From Sanderia malayensis (lineage: Eukaryota; Cnidaria; Scyphozoa; Semaeostomeae; Pelagiidae): a stretch of DNA of 64,000 bases. The stretch is from positions 5,570,743 to 5,634,742 of the forward strand of contig RQOL01000374.1 of the NCBI GenBank assembly GCA_013076295.1. Reading direction: 5' to 3'. Made by a program: the position numbers and the translations under genes. This document shows, piece by piece, positions 8,624 to 19,220 of the stretch; positions within the stretch are counted from its first letter, which is position 1, and every line of letters starts with the position of its first letter. Below the pieces are notes generated by a model. The model was given only the letters and a program-made list of their open reading frames with translations. It searched no databases and was not told the DNA's origin.

Positions 8624-9084
8624 TGATGGATGATATAACAATCAATAACTTACTTCTGAAACATGAAAAGCTACCTTATTTCCATGGTGTATTTGGAAAA
8701 GATGAAATCAAAAACATCGATGTGCATTCACTGCCCTGCTCATTCATTTTCAATGAAGATAATTTTACTGGTAAAGGAACTCACTGGGTAGCCGTCTACA
8801 TTAGCGATGATGGCGTTTTGGATTTTTATGATTCGTTTGGTGAGCCTCCTATGCTGAAAGAATTTAAAAACTTCATTCATCCGTTCAAGCTCACTTACAA
8901 TAAAACTCAAGTTCAATCCTATGAGAGTGCGACTTGTGGACAACATTGCATGTTCTTCCTCATTAATAGAACAAAAAACGTTACAATGAACTCATTAATC
9001 AATAAATATTTTAATGTAAATGATAAGTTAAGTAATGATTTGTATGTTTACAATTATGTTAATAGAAGATATAGTTTAAAATAA
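8623..9084 (+). CDS. Adenain-like maturation cysteine protease
   Basis: This is an intact 153-residue protein. Catalytic His in THWVAVYI (about residue 48), acidic residue in LDFYDSFGEP (about residue 65), and the oxyanion Gln plus catalytic Cys in TCGQHCMFF (about residues 107-115) are in the correct order for adenovirus-type and Ulp1-related C5 proteases. The enzyme would process capsid precursors. The start at the ATG overlapping the capsid stop is preferred to the two upstream non-ATG codons. It ends convergent with the polymerase gene, overlapping its 3' end by about 30 bases. Confidence 0.93.
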   Translation: MMDDITINNLLLKHEKLPYFHGVFGKDEIKNIDVHSLPCSFIFNEDNFTGKGTHWVAVYISDDGVLDFYDSFGEPPMLKEFKNFIHPFKLTYNKTQVQSYESATCGQHCMFFLINRTKNVTMNSLINKYFNVNDKLSNDLYVYNYVNRRYSLK

Positions 9085-12000
9085 TGTTGAAAACTTAAAT
9101 GTTCAAATAATGTCTTTTTCTCAGTACTTTCTTCAGCAGCTTGCGCATTTTCTTGCAAATAATGCCCATATGGCAGTGTGTTAAAACCATTATCAAGAAT
9201 GTATCTCTTATCATCAAAAGAGCTCAGCGATTTCTTTGTTCTTTCTGTTGTGTAGATGGTATGATTGTGTGATTCAATATTACGCTGCCTGTGTGAATAG
9301 GTTTGCTGTTCTTTCAGACAATCTAGGTAATCTTCATGCTTTATTTGCTTCTTTACCACATCTTTTTTAATTCCTTTCGCTCTTTTGATTGTTTGCCCAT
9401 CATCGATTCTGAGGCTATACATCTTCGATCTCAATCCGACGAATTCTATCATTTTCCCACCACCGGAGCTCATCTTTCATTTTCCCAATAACTTTCCTTG
9501 TTTCTTACAGAGTAAATTTGGATGTTCTTATCATTAGTTTGCTGAAATCGAATCCATCTTCATGATCTTTCAATACTCTGTTAACTTGATCTTGAGACAT
9601 TGGTATTCATAGATGAAGCTATCAGTATCCATGTAGCATAGTTGAACGTTTGGAAGGTTTGGTTTTGCAAAGTTGTAGTGGAAATCATACATCAATGTCT
9701 GCTAATATCTAATATGCTGAACCAACATACATTGGCTTGTTGAGTTTAACTTTCCCAATCTTTTTCTCTACCAAAAGTGTATCTTCATTAATTTCAATTA
9801 CTTCCATAGAAACTTTGGATTTCTGACCCATCTTCTCAGGACTATACATCTGTGCAGATTTCAAAACGTCGATGATTTCTTACGTTTTTCCATCGTCTTT
9901 CCAAACACAGAAATTGTTCATCAGTTTGAACAGATCTTTTTTCAAAGTCGTTTCTTGCTTGAGTTCTCTTTTGAGTGTTGAAATCATAATATTTTTTTCA
10001 CCAAAAGTTTTGCTTGAATTCAATAATCTCATGAACTTTTGTTAGCTTCAAACCCAATTCCAAACACTGCTTCAAATTTCTTTCATGCATGGTGTATTCT
10101 TTTTTGTCATATAGATTTGGTATTAGCTTTGGTGTTGACTTAAACTTTTCCCCATAAGCTTGTCTTTGATATTTTGATAACATTTCTTCTTGAACTTGTA
10201 ATCTTTGTGGTGCTAATGGTAGATCTGCATGATGATCATGTAATCACTGGATATTCTAAGTCAACTTTGAGAATGTAGCCAATATCTTCATCAGATCTTG
10301 ACAACAAAGCGTCGATGTTTGTGTTTTTAATTTCTTCTTGTGTAAATTGTTTGAAACCACCATAAGGCATTGGCTGCGACATTGCCCCATCCATAGAGAT
10401 TGTTTGCATCTAAGTACATCAACGTGTTGTTTTCCGTCGATTCAGCATGGCGTTTCACTGCTATCGAAACACCCCCTCGAATACCATCTTCAATCATAAG
10501 GTGAATGTCCTTCTTTTCTTCAGATAGTAATTCTAGCTTTACACCAGTCATCTTCAACATTGCATCCCAAGCTAGTGAAGGAGCAGTTAGATAATGAGCA
10601 GGATCAAGCTTGTAGAATTTTAGACTCTGCTTTCTGAACGATTCAAATATATCAGCTAACAGCAGCACATCAGTTTTCAGATATAGCTCATGATAATCTT
10701 GAAAGGTCTGACAGTTGAAAAATTGCCAAACCTGTTGAGCATATGTATAATCTTCATCACTGATGCTGGAATCATAGAGTTTGTTGTAAAATGCTTCTTT
10801 TGGTGGTAGAGCTGTTTCTTGCATTTTTTCTATACTATCCACCCAGTCATAGGGATAAACACCTTTCCTTGTCAGCAAATCAAACGCTTTCTTGACATCT
10901 GCATCTTCTGCTTCTGTTAAAGCTCTCTTTGGTGGTATTTTCCAATTTCTATAATCCAAAACATCTTCATTTTTTAGCGGATCTTTGCATGCTACGCCCG
11001 GTTCAAACATGTTTTGACGTTCTCTTTCCAATTCTGTAACTCTTTCCCGTTCATTTCTAGGTATCTCAGGATATTGTTGTTGGGTGATCTCATCATGCAA
11101 GTATTTTTTCATAGATATGAAGTCTTCTTTCGGCAGGTTGTTGGCTAGTGTTGCTAAGCTGGTGCTTAAAAATGCGAATGAATCAATGTATTTGATTCCA
11201 TTAGTATTGGTATTTCTACCTTCTTCATTTTCTTCAGAATAACCACCAATCTGTGCAGTCATGATCTTTTCTTTCGAATTGGCGATGATCTTTGCATTTC
11301 TACCATTCAAATTCTTCAGAATATGATGCATATCATATCCTTTTAGATTGTGAAAGACGATCGGGATGGTGTGATAGTTTGCTGCTATATCCAGATGTTT
11401 GAAGTTGCAATGCTTGCAAGCTGGACCTCTGTATTTTCCGGTAATGTGACAATGATCTCTGACTTTTTGTCTATCATTATCATTGAATAGTTGATTGCAA
11501 CAATAGCAATGCATAGCCCCAGCATGTTCCGCATTTTCTTCCGGTGTTAATCTAATCATTGGCATGGTTTTCTTGAATACTGTTCGTATTTCTTCATTTA
11601 GCTTATCTAAACTATTCATAAACACCTCCATGCAATCTTCTCCGGTATAACATTCCAACGGTCGTTGCCACCTATCATCGATTGACGTGGCGTAAATACA
11701 ATAACTGATTGGTTTGTGTTCTTGATAAGCAGCTCCCTTGTTTGAACTTTCCAAAATAGATTCAGTATCTGCATATATGATGAATGGTAGCATGCATTGG
11801 TTCTTAAAATGTTCAAACTTTAATTCTCCGTCTTTGGGATATTCAACACCTTGGAAGATTTTGATTTTCTGACATAATGTTTTATGTTTATCTAGATTTT
11901 CTTGACTTGTGCATGATGACAGGCATAGCGGACAGTAAAAACGTTTTCCACGATATTTATGTCCAGGACGTCCGGCCAACAAACGACTCATACTTTTAAT

Positions 12001-12929
12001 CCAGCAGTAGTGATTCTCATCATCATCATTAATTATTAGTAGCAAATCCACATGCTTTCCAAGCTCTTTTTTCGCTATTCTTACTGGTATAATTTCATCA
12101 TCTTCATTTAAATAGATGTTGATTGAAATGTTGTTGTTTATTTCGAATGTATCAATCATCTTTTTATCTTGCACTTTTACTGGATATTTCAATCCCTCGC
12201 AGTTAAGCTCGTTCAAGTACTGTTGATACTTTGCGACTCTTTGTGGATGTTTTGATTGTGGATGTAGTGCAGATAGAATTGCCCAGATGAAGCATTTATC
12301 ATCATCGTTTTGCACGTTAATGACTGCTTTTTGTTTTTGATGTTGGCGGGTAGCTGCAAATATTTTTTACCTTTGATTGCTTCATAGTCGAACATCTTCA
12401 CTAGCAGTTTGATATACTTTGTAAATATCCAGCCGCTTCCATTTTCTGTAAATTCATCTATGTCATTTTTTAACTTTCTAATGGCGTCGTCTATTTGGTC
12501 TTCAAGCTCTTCGATATCTTCAATCTCTGATCGCAGCAGTGAGTAGATAGCAGATCTGAATACTGGCGGTGGATCTGATATGATATCACCGATCGGCTTA
12601 TGAAATTCTACTTCGAGAACAATATAATACTTTATCCCTTGCTTATGTGTATATATCTCACTCATAAGTTCGCGAATGGTGTGCTGCTTGATCTTTTTCA
12701 TATTTTCAATATCCTCTTCCTTAGTATATATTTTAAATGCTTTATCATCTATCTTTTTCTTTTTCCTACCTTCGCCAACTAATTTGGGTGGCGATTGCAC
12801 ATTATGAGATGTTCGCTTGTGCGCCATTAGATTCGCCATTCTATTGAATACTTTCCCACATTGATAGCAAGAGATTTTTCTTTTCTTGCTATTATTAGCA
12901 GCTGCGCTTTCTTCGTGTGATCTCTTCAT
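9054..12929 (-). CDS. Protein-primed family-B DNA polymerase, multiple frameshifts
   Basis: The start MKRSHEES (ATG at 12929) follows a TATA by about 40 bp. The N-terminus has a C2H2 zinc finger (CYQCGKVFNRMANLMAHKR). After a shift near 12,315 come NDDDKCFIWAILSALHP, a second Cys/His cluster, exonuclease motif I FIIYADTES, an HNH/endonuclease-VII-like Cys-rich insert (CYCCNQLF, CHITGKYRG), exonuclease II VFHNLKGYDMHHIL and III YLKTDVLLLADIF. Polymerase motif A is MYLDANNLYGW (about 10,390), a KPMYVGSAY region lies near 9,720, motif C CYMDTDSF is at about 9,610-9,635, and the C-terminal EFVGLRSKMYSL is at about 9,440. At least five one-base shifts occur after motif A and in the C-terminal third. 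The enzyme would replicate the linear element from protein-primed ends. Confidence 0.94.
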
Positions 12930-12965
12930 GACTAGATCGTGATTTGAAGTGATTTTATTCCGAGA

Positions 12966-13081
12966 ATGATTTATATACATAAATCAACCAACCAGATTGT
13001 AGAGATTTCTGCTTCTGGAAACTTCTTTATGACGTCATAGAACTTTCTAGAACTTTCCCACAACTTACTTCTAGAAACTTC
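12966..13081 (-). promoter_or_regulatory. Heat-shock-element promoter of the DNA polymerase gene
   Basis: Reading towards the gene (minus strand), the region has phased GAA/TTC units at 13,069-13,081 (three), 13,040-13,057 (four, around TTCTAGAA) and 13,013-13,025 (three), a perfect CRE/ATF palindrome TGACGTCA at 13,030-13,037 between them, an inverted CCAAT-type GGTTGG stretch (about 12,985-12,995) and a TATATAAAT box (about 12,969-12,977). The downstream part is an inverted copy of the promoter at 1087-1150. Confidence 0.8.
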
Positions 13082-13111
13082 TGAAAAGTCCCTGTGATCT
13101 GATTGGTTGAT

Positions 13112-13235
13112 TGCTCCTGGAAACTTCTAGAAGTTTCTGATTTCTCATGACAGAGATTTGACGCGTACATTCGAACGTCGCATTCGAAAGTTTCTGATTG
13201 GTTCTTTGAATTCAATCTCGAGCCGAGAACGTTCA
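13112..13235 (+). promoter_or_regulatory. Heat-shock-element promoter of the divergent gene 13306
   Basis: Four perfect phased units lie at 13,120-13,137 (GAA-ac-TTC-ta-GAA-gt-TTC). They are followed by TTCGAA boxes (about 13,170-13,188) and an inverted CCAAT (TGATTGG, about 13,194-13,201). This side shares the intergenic region with the polymerase promoter but has its own HSE cluster. The copy at 13,957 repeats it. Confidence 0.72.
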
Positions 13236-13305
13236 ATTATAGTTCATCTAAATTAAAGAAGTGACTTTAGATAATTGACCAGACATCTCATATCAAACTG
13301 ATAAA

Positions 13306-13779
13306 ATGTTGAAGGCTTCCCATGCTGCGTTGATGGATATCGAATATATACAAGTGTCGAATAGTCACAAATGTGTGAGAAAAGTTGGAATAATGCTCGC
13401 GGATGGAATAACTTGTTTCGAATACGAATTTATTCCTTGTGTCAAATATAGACTCTTAACAGAAAAGTGGAAACGAACATACCGGTATTGTAGGGAAAAG
13501 ATTCATCATCTGAACTATTACCCTGAAGATGCTTCATTTTCTTGTGAAGATGCAATACCCATGATTAAAGACGTCCTAGAGTGGAATGGTGTGCACATGG
13601 TATTATATAAAGGGGGCGATATTGAGCGGGCGACCTGCGAACAGATTAATATGCCTTCGAAAAATATTGAAGAATTTGGGGCCCCCAAGGCAACGTCTCA
13701 TGATCCGTTAAAAGAGTTGAAAGAACATTACATATATTTGAACAATTGTATACTTTTAGATGATGATTACTTTAATTGA
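13306..13779 (+). CDS. Small Polinton accessory protein, DEDD-exonuclease-like pattern
   Basis: This is an intact 157-residue frame starting MLKASHAALMDIEYIQ. The D-I-E near the N-terminus, two following beta-strand segments (VGIMLADGITCFEYEFIP), a central hydrophobic MVLYKGGDIE segment and a C-terminal SHDPLKELKEHYIYL resemble the layout of DEDD-type RNase H-fold nucleases (D-x-E, then a late H/D-containing helix). I regard this as suggestive only. It is transcribed divergently from the polymerase under an HSE promoter, so it is probably an early gene; a TATAAAATAA (about 13,868-13,877) and AT-rich sequence follow. Confidence 0.5.
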   Translation: MLKASHAALMDIEYIQVSNSHKCVRKVGIMLADGITCFEYEFIPCVKYRLLTEKWKRTYRYCREKIHHLNYYPEDASFSCEDAIPMIKDVLEWNGVHMVLYKGGDIERATCEQINMPSKNIEEFGAPKATSHDPLKELKEHYIYLNNCILLDDDYFN

Positions 13780-13956
13780 AAATGTTGGAATTATTTCGCT
13801 ATACACATACTGCATGCTGCACATGTTGTGCTTAAAATTTACTGCATATGTTACGTTTAAAATTGTTATAAAATAAAGTTAGTATGATGGAAATTTATGG
13901 CTCATTTTTCTAAATTCTACTAATATATAAATTGTAAAAACTCTCTAGATCACTCC

Positions 13957-14066
13957 AGATTCTAGAAGTTTCTGCTTTTTCATGACAGAGATTTCACGCG
14001 TACATTCGAACGCCGCAATCGAAAGTTTCTGATTGGTTCTTTGAATTCAATCTCGAGCCGAGAACA
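13957..14066 (+). repeat. Second copy of the HSE/CCAAT promoter repeat
   Basis: About 110 bp is nearly identical to 13,127-13,235, including the TTCTAGAAGTTTC heat-shock units, the TTCGAA boxes, the TGATTGG and the TCGAGCCGAGAAC end. No gene follows. It either marks the right edge of the element or is the promoter of a lost gene. Confidence 0.8.
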
Positions 14067-14070
14067 TGAA

Positions 14071-14750
14071 TTTGCCAGTTCCTCGATATTTTTGTGTTTT
14101 CTTGCGATTTATTTAACAAATTTCTATCATCTTATAAGTGCATGAAAAATATGAAACAATTCATTCAATATAATCAAGAGATTTTCTTTTTATTGCTGAA
14201 AAAATCTTTTCATAAACAAAACCGGTTTTTAGTTATTAAGCTTTTTATGGTTTTTTATCAGCTTTGGCGATGTTTTGCAACTTTAAACTAACTTTCCACA
14301 ACCTGTCGTTTTCGATTATTTTTTTACTGTTCATGCTCTATTCAATTCTCGAAGACTCTCGCGCATGCGCGATCTTAACACATTCTACTGCGCATGCGTG
14401 GGCCAGGTGGGCCAGGACACCTACTTCATCTCCTACTGGGGAAGTAAGCAAATGAAAGAGATGGAAACCCTTTAAGCTGACCTGAAGCGAAAATTTTTGT
14501 TTTTGCCAAGAAAAAGCACAATTCAAATTTCCAGTTATCCACTAATTTCTATGATTGGATTGGACGATGGCGTCATTTTGTTCCAAAAAAGAGAAGGCAT
14601 ATAAAGTTCACTAACATTCCAGAGGGAAAATTTTGCACCAGGTCACCCGTAGAACATAAAGTTTAGACATAAAGCGATAAATGCTAAGAAGAACCGATTC
14701 TTTTTATCGATTGTTGCTGTCAAACAATGGCTGTGTGATGTGGAATTAAT
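14071..14750. other. Gene-free stretch with two NRF-1-type palindromes
   Basis: I see no credible gene here. The notable features are GCGCATGCGC at 14,361-14,370 and TGCGCATGCG at 14,389-14,398, both matching the animal NRF-1 site. They are followed by a repeated GGGCCAGG motif and an AT-rich interval. Confidence 0.45.
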
Positions 14751-14754
14751 ATAC

Positions 14755-15825
14755 ACTTGGTGGCAAAAGTATTGCACAGCTTGATGAAAAATGGCGTCTA
14801 GAAGTGGCCCAAGGCCTGAGCAAGAAAATCTACATAACAATATAAAAATACCAAATGGGTTTCAATAACAAATTTCTTTAGCAGAAATATACTCAAAATT
14901 TCATAATTTATCAAATAAAAACATAATTTAAACTATATCATATTGTTTTACAATAATATTAGAAGAAAACTGCGAAGAGGTCCCATGAAAGGTTTTCACC
15001 AAAATTTATTGAAGTGGAGTAATTAAAACGTCAATAATTATAATTTTTTCACTGAAAACCACCCAACTTCTCTTTCATTTAAAAGTGGATGTTTTAAAAT
15101 TTGGAAAAACATAAGCATTTTTCATGTAACTGTCTTCACCTTTTACAATTCAAGGTTTAAATCTTTGTTTATCATTTTAGGAATTCGATTTGACAAAACC
15201 TATTTTTCCGTAATTCTTTTCCAGAGTAAAAAAGGAAGGCTAAACGCCATATCGAAAAATCCGACATGGATATTCCTATAATTTGTTTCAAATACTATAA
15301 TTTGATATAATTTTCAAGGGATTAATACTCTCTAAAGTGAGCAAATATTTTATTTTTTAAAACCCACTCTGAAATGTAAAAAACAAAACATGTGCTTCTC
15401 AAGTTGTAAACTAAGACTAACCTTGAATTCTAAAAGGTCGAAACAATCACATAAATAATTCTTATATTTTTCAAAGTTTTAAAACTTTCTCTTTTAAATG
15501 AGAAAGAATTTACGTGGCTTTGAGTGAAAGAAATTATAATTATTGCTGTTTTAATTATTCCACTTCGATAATGTTTCGCAAACATTTTTAAAGGATTTCT
15601 TCGCAGCTTTCTTTTAATGTTATTGTAAAACAATATGACATAGTTTAAATTATGTTTTCATTTGAAAATCTATGAAATTTTGAGTATATTTATGCTAAAT
15701 ATATTCGCTATTGAAACCCGTTTGGTATTTTTATATTTTGATGTAAATTTTCTTGCTCAGGCCTTGGGCCACTTCTAGACACCATTTATCATCAGGTTGT
15801 GCAATACTTTTGCTCACTAAGTGGA
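14755..15825. mobile_element. Foldback (hairpin) DNA element with long imperfect inverted arms
   Basis: Sequence at about 14,755-15,160 is repeated in inverted orientation at about 15,435-15,825. Both arms begin next to GCAAAAGTATTGCACA and contain the same TCTAGAAGTGGCCCAAGGCC block. Identity drops towards the centre. There is no coding capacity. The outer end resembles Tc1/mariner-type termini (AAAAGTATTG), so a non-autonomous mariner-related foldback is likely. Confidence 0.75.
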
Positions 15826-16262
15826 AGAAAGATCAGTCACATATCAAATCTTGTTATCCTGCGTTTAACTCAGTCCATATCTAGTTCTTTTAATCAAATT
15901 TTAACGTTTAGTATAAATTTCTTGTCGATAAAAACCTTTGAGGTTGAGTTTTTTCAGGGATGGAGCAAGCCATCACCTCTCCATTAGTTTTCTTTATGAT
16001 ATTGATGTGTTTGATGACAGCTCGCTCTGTTAAAACTTGGTATAGCTGACCTTTAAGCCTGGTTTCCATATAGCCGTAAGGTGCCGTAAGGTTGCCGGTG
16101 GCAGTCTTCTGCCATCTTCCATCTGCCATGCCCAGTCGGACGATTAAATGGAAACGTCGCCGCAACGATAGTAGCTCAAGTGCCGTAAGAAACCGGTAAC
16201 TATGCCGGTAACTAAGAGTAGAATGGCGCGCTTTCAAAATTGGCGCCAACTTTTCGTGGAAA

Positions 16263-17810
16263 ATGGCAGCCGCTGCAGATAGACGTTTCTTGTTAAAAAG
16301 CCTACTTTTTCTTGCTCTTGGGTACATGCGGCTAAGACGTTCTAGGCTGCGAAAGAAAAGGAAGCATAAATGTTGGGTGAGAAGAATTTCCAAGCAAAGA
16401 AATAATCATGGCCAATGTCATACGTTGTTTCGTGAACTGAAGCTTCACGACCGTGAGTTTTTCTACAGGTAGGTTTGTACTATTTACAACAAAGCTTGAC
16501 CTATTGTAAGAACATATTTTCAAGGTGCATGCCTGCTTGCACTCAGGTGTGAGATCATTTCAAGATTTTTCATTGGCAGCCTTATATTAGTTGCTGTATT
16601 CCGAAGACTTATCTACAGATTCACCATCAAATGAAACAAATATTACCAGCCTTGGACATTTATCAATACTCTTATTTTTACCATTTATTTTTACTCACAT
16701 TTACGATTCTGCTTATTGTAGATACTTGAGGATGTCAACTAAACGACTGGAGCACTTACTAACACTTGGACCTCTCTTAGCCAAGAAGAAATGCAGAAGT
16801 CGTGAAACAATTTCTCCACCAGAAAGACTTCTCGTCACATTAAGATACTTAGCCACTGGAGACTCACAGCAATCACATTCGTTTAATTTTCGTGTGGGCA
16901 AGGCTACAGTGTGTCATATAATTCGTGATACTTGTGAGGCACTTTGGATTGCATTACATAACACGTATCTCAATGCACCAGAGACAAAGGAAGACTGGAA
17001 GAAAGTTGCTAGGGGATTTGAGAAGGAATGGAACTATCCAAATTGTATTGGTGCTCTAGATGGGAAGCATATAGCCATGGAGTGTCCAAAAAATCAAAGA
17101 TCAAGTTTTTATAACTACAAAGGTTTCCACAGCATTGTGTTAATGGCTGTGTGTGATGCTAATTATTGCTTTTCCCTAGTGGATATTCGAGGATATGGAG
17201 GGGATAATGATGCATCCATTCTTGGGGGGTCAGAAATAGGCATTGCCTTTAAAAAGGGGAAATTGATATCCCAGGACCTGAAATCATTGATGATTTTACA
17301 TTGCCCTATGTCCTTGTTTCTGATGGAATATTCAAGCTAGAACCCTGGTTAATGAAACCATTTCCCGGTAAAAACCTTGACCAGGAGAAGACGATCTTCA
17401 ATTACAGATTATCCAGGTGCAGAAGAACTATTGAAAATGCATTTGGTATCCTTGCAGCAAGATGGCGCATTATGAGAAGACCTATTCGAGCAAGTGTTTC
17501 TACTGTTGAGAATATCACCAAGGCTTGTGTTTGCTTACACAACTACCTGAAACAAACTGATAATGCATTTTATGTGCCTAATGGTTTCATAGTTGCTGAG
17601 GATAATAGCGGAACCGTTATACCTGGCAACTGGAGATCAATTGTTGATAATGATCAATCAGCACTTCAACCTATACCAAGAACTGGCAGTAATTATTACA
17701 AAGCAAATGCCAAATTGGTAAGAGAGACTTACAAACATTATTTCAATAGCAAATCTGGGTCAGTGCCATGGCAGCTAAAACATATAAACAGTTGTGGCAA
17801 AAAATTATAG
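16263..17810 (+). CDS. PIF/Harbinger transposase (two exons, one frameshift)
   Basis: Exon 1 (16,263-16,468) is a basic N-terminus ending HDREFFYR. The intron has GT at 16,469 and AG at 16,720-16,721. Exon 2 (16,722-17,810) gives RMSTKRLEHLL, a SPPERLLVTLRYLATG helix, then the DDE_4 nuclease: D in GALDGKHIAM, D in GYGGDNDASI, and E in RRTIENAFGILAARWRI. A single-base shift near 17,265 separates the first two acidic residues from the third. Length and motif spacing are normal for animal Harbinger. The enzyme needs its MADF/Myb-type partner, which is encoded on the opposite strand directly downstream. Confidence 0.94.
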
Positions 17811-17978
17811 AGATTATAATGAACAAATCATATACATTCATAACAAAATGCAATAAAAATATTTGTGTTTTCATAAAATTTTGAATGTTTCCTGTAATCA
17901 AAATAGCTTACAGCTTCATTTGCTTGTTTTCCATTGTAAATTAAAAAATTCAAAAGTTGTTAAAGTTGTCAAATCTGC

Positions 17979-19220
17979 TCACAAAGATGTTAAATCAGTT
18001 TCATGCATTTCTGCTTGGTACCCAGGTTGTTGCTCAGTGTATACACTCTTCCCAATAGATGTTTGCTTTGGCTGACTTTGAAAATTCATGTATGGGTTGT
18101 AGCCATGCTGCCTGTAGGGAATAATGTTCGCATCACTATAACATGGTGTGGGATAAGCAAATTGCTGTTGAGCCTCTTGACGTTTGGCAGTTTCAATGTC
18201 ATTAAAAATCTTCATTATTTGAAACTTGGCCATGACCTTTTGATGTGGTTCCAAATTCTTCAATAAGCCAACTAGACTCAAACAGAAATGGTGATCATCC
18301 TCAGATCCATCTTTATTTGCCACAGGTTTAGGTTGTCGTGGCTCATCGTCAATTGCTTTCTTAACACTTTTCATTGTGTTAACGAATTCCCTGTCCATTT
18401 CTATAGAAGACACTGGTTTGTTTCCTTTTGACCAAGCTCCTTTTCTTGGCTTCTTTTTTCTCTCCTCTATTACAGGTTGCTCTTTGCTAATATTGAAACT
18501 CTGGCTCATCCTCTTTACCGGGACTGCAATTGTTTGCTTTTTAGTAGCAGTGGCAGAGGTAGAAATATTAGGTCCCTCATCGAGACTCACATGCAAGGAT
18601 GATCTTCCACTCTCATCTTCAGTACCAAGTTCATGGGAAATAGCTGCTAGTGATTCCCATGTTTTCTCTACACTTGATACTGTGCTGCTTTGTTCTAGGC
18701 AGCTAGTGTCGAAGTTTTCAGTCTGACCAGTCTCATCATCAATCTGCATGTCTATGCCATCTAATTCAGCTTCATCATAGACCTCTGTTTCTCTCACAAC
18801 ACTACCATCATTTCCTGACTCATCTCCTGATGAAAGCAACTCTGTTGTTGTTGGTTTCCTCTTGAAATTTGTCGTACTTCTTCTGTGCTGTATGTGTGTC
18901 AACAGCCATCGGAGATGCTCATATTCTGGTTTTATTTCTGGGACATCACCAATTCCTGACCCTGACCTGATAGATCTTTGTTGCTTGATGTACTTTGAAA
19001 AGTTTGTCCTTATACTATTGTAACGTTTTTGGGCCTCTGTCCAGTCCAATTTCAGTTCCAAACCTATCTGTCTCCAGGCATTCTTCTTTTTGAGGGGTAT
19101 TTTATAATCTCTACAACTTTTATCGTACACGGCTGCGTACTTACGTACACAGTTCATTAGAGTTTCGTTGTCAGCATAAGTTCTTTCAACATCATTAACG
19201 GCATCGGTTTGAGTCGCCAT
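17979..19220 (-). CDS. MADF-BESS DNA-binding partner protein of Harbinger
   Basis: The start MATQTDAV (ATG at 19,220) was chosen because it immediately precedes the MADF domain; the frame itself is open further upstream. The MADF domain (about residues 15-95) shows the expected aromatic/charged spacing (NETLMNCVRKYAAVYDK, NAWRQIGLELKL, EAQKRYNSIRTNFSKYIKQQ). A long Ser/Thr/Glu-rich linker follows, and then a BESS-like segment (HHFCLSLVGLLKNLEP) near residue 345. Harbinger elements encode such a protein convergent with the transposase to guide it to the nucleus and to the termini. The frame is intact, unlike the transposase. Confidence 0.9.
   Translation of the reverse strand: MATQTDAVNDVERTYADNETLMNCVRKYAAVYDKSCRDYKIPLKKKNAWRQIGLELKLDWTEAQKRYNSIRTNFSKYIKQQRSIRSGSGIGDVPEIKPEYEHLRWLLTHIQHRRSTTNFKRKPTTTELLSSGDESGNDGSVVRETEVYDEAELDGIDMQIDDETGQTENFDTSCLEQSSTVSSVEKTWESLAAISHELGTEDESGRSSLHVSLDEGPNISTSATATKKQTIAVPVKRMSQSFNISKEQPVIEERKKKPRKGAWSKGNKPVSSIEMDREFVNTMKSVKKAIDDEPRQPKPVANKDGSEDDHHFCLSLVGLLKNLEPHQKVMAKFQIMKIFNDIETAKRQEAQQQFAYPTPCYSDANIIPYRQHGYNPYMNFQSQPKQTSIGKSVYTEQQPGYQAEMHETDLTSL

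Larger units (their letters stand above)
1..14070. mobile_element. Polinton/Maverick virus-like element (right part, left end not seen)
   Basis: The block combines the diagnostic Polinton gene set: FtsK/HerA-like packaging ATPase, retroviral-type integrase, adenain-like cysteine protease, double-jelly-roll major capsid protein, single-jelly-roll minor capsid (penton-like) protein and protein-primed family-B DNA polymerase. Structural genes are on the plus strand with overlaps of a few bases. The polymerase is convergent with them. I did not find the terminal inverted repeats. The left edge is probably outside the window and the right edge is near the second copy of the promoter repeat at about 14,070. 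Many genes carry single-base frameshifts although all active-site motifs are still readable, so the copy is either recently inactivated or poorly polished. Confidence 0.93.

Noticed and set aside
9054..9084. Overlap of the protease and polymerase genes as a possible regulatory element
   Set aside because: Convergent 3' overlaps are common in compact Polinton genomes, and nothing else marks the site.
14338..14526. Short open frames on both strands near the NRF-1-like sites
   Set aside because: They are in a low-complexity GGGCCAGG-rich region, have no domain and are antisense to each other.
14750..14770. Tc1/mariner autonomous element
   Set aside because: The tips look similar, but there is no transposase and the arms are foldback-like.
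15908..16393. 161-codon minus-strand frame over the left Harbinger terminus
   Set aside because: It overlaps the transposon terminus and the first transposase exon in antisense and shows no family features.
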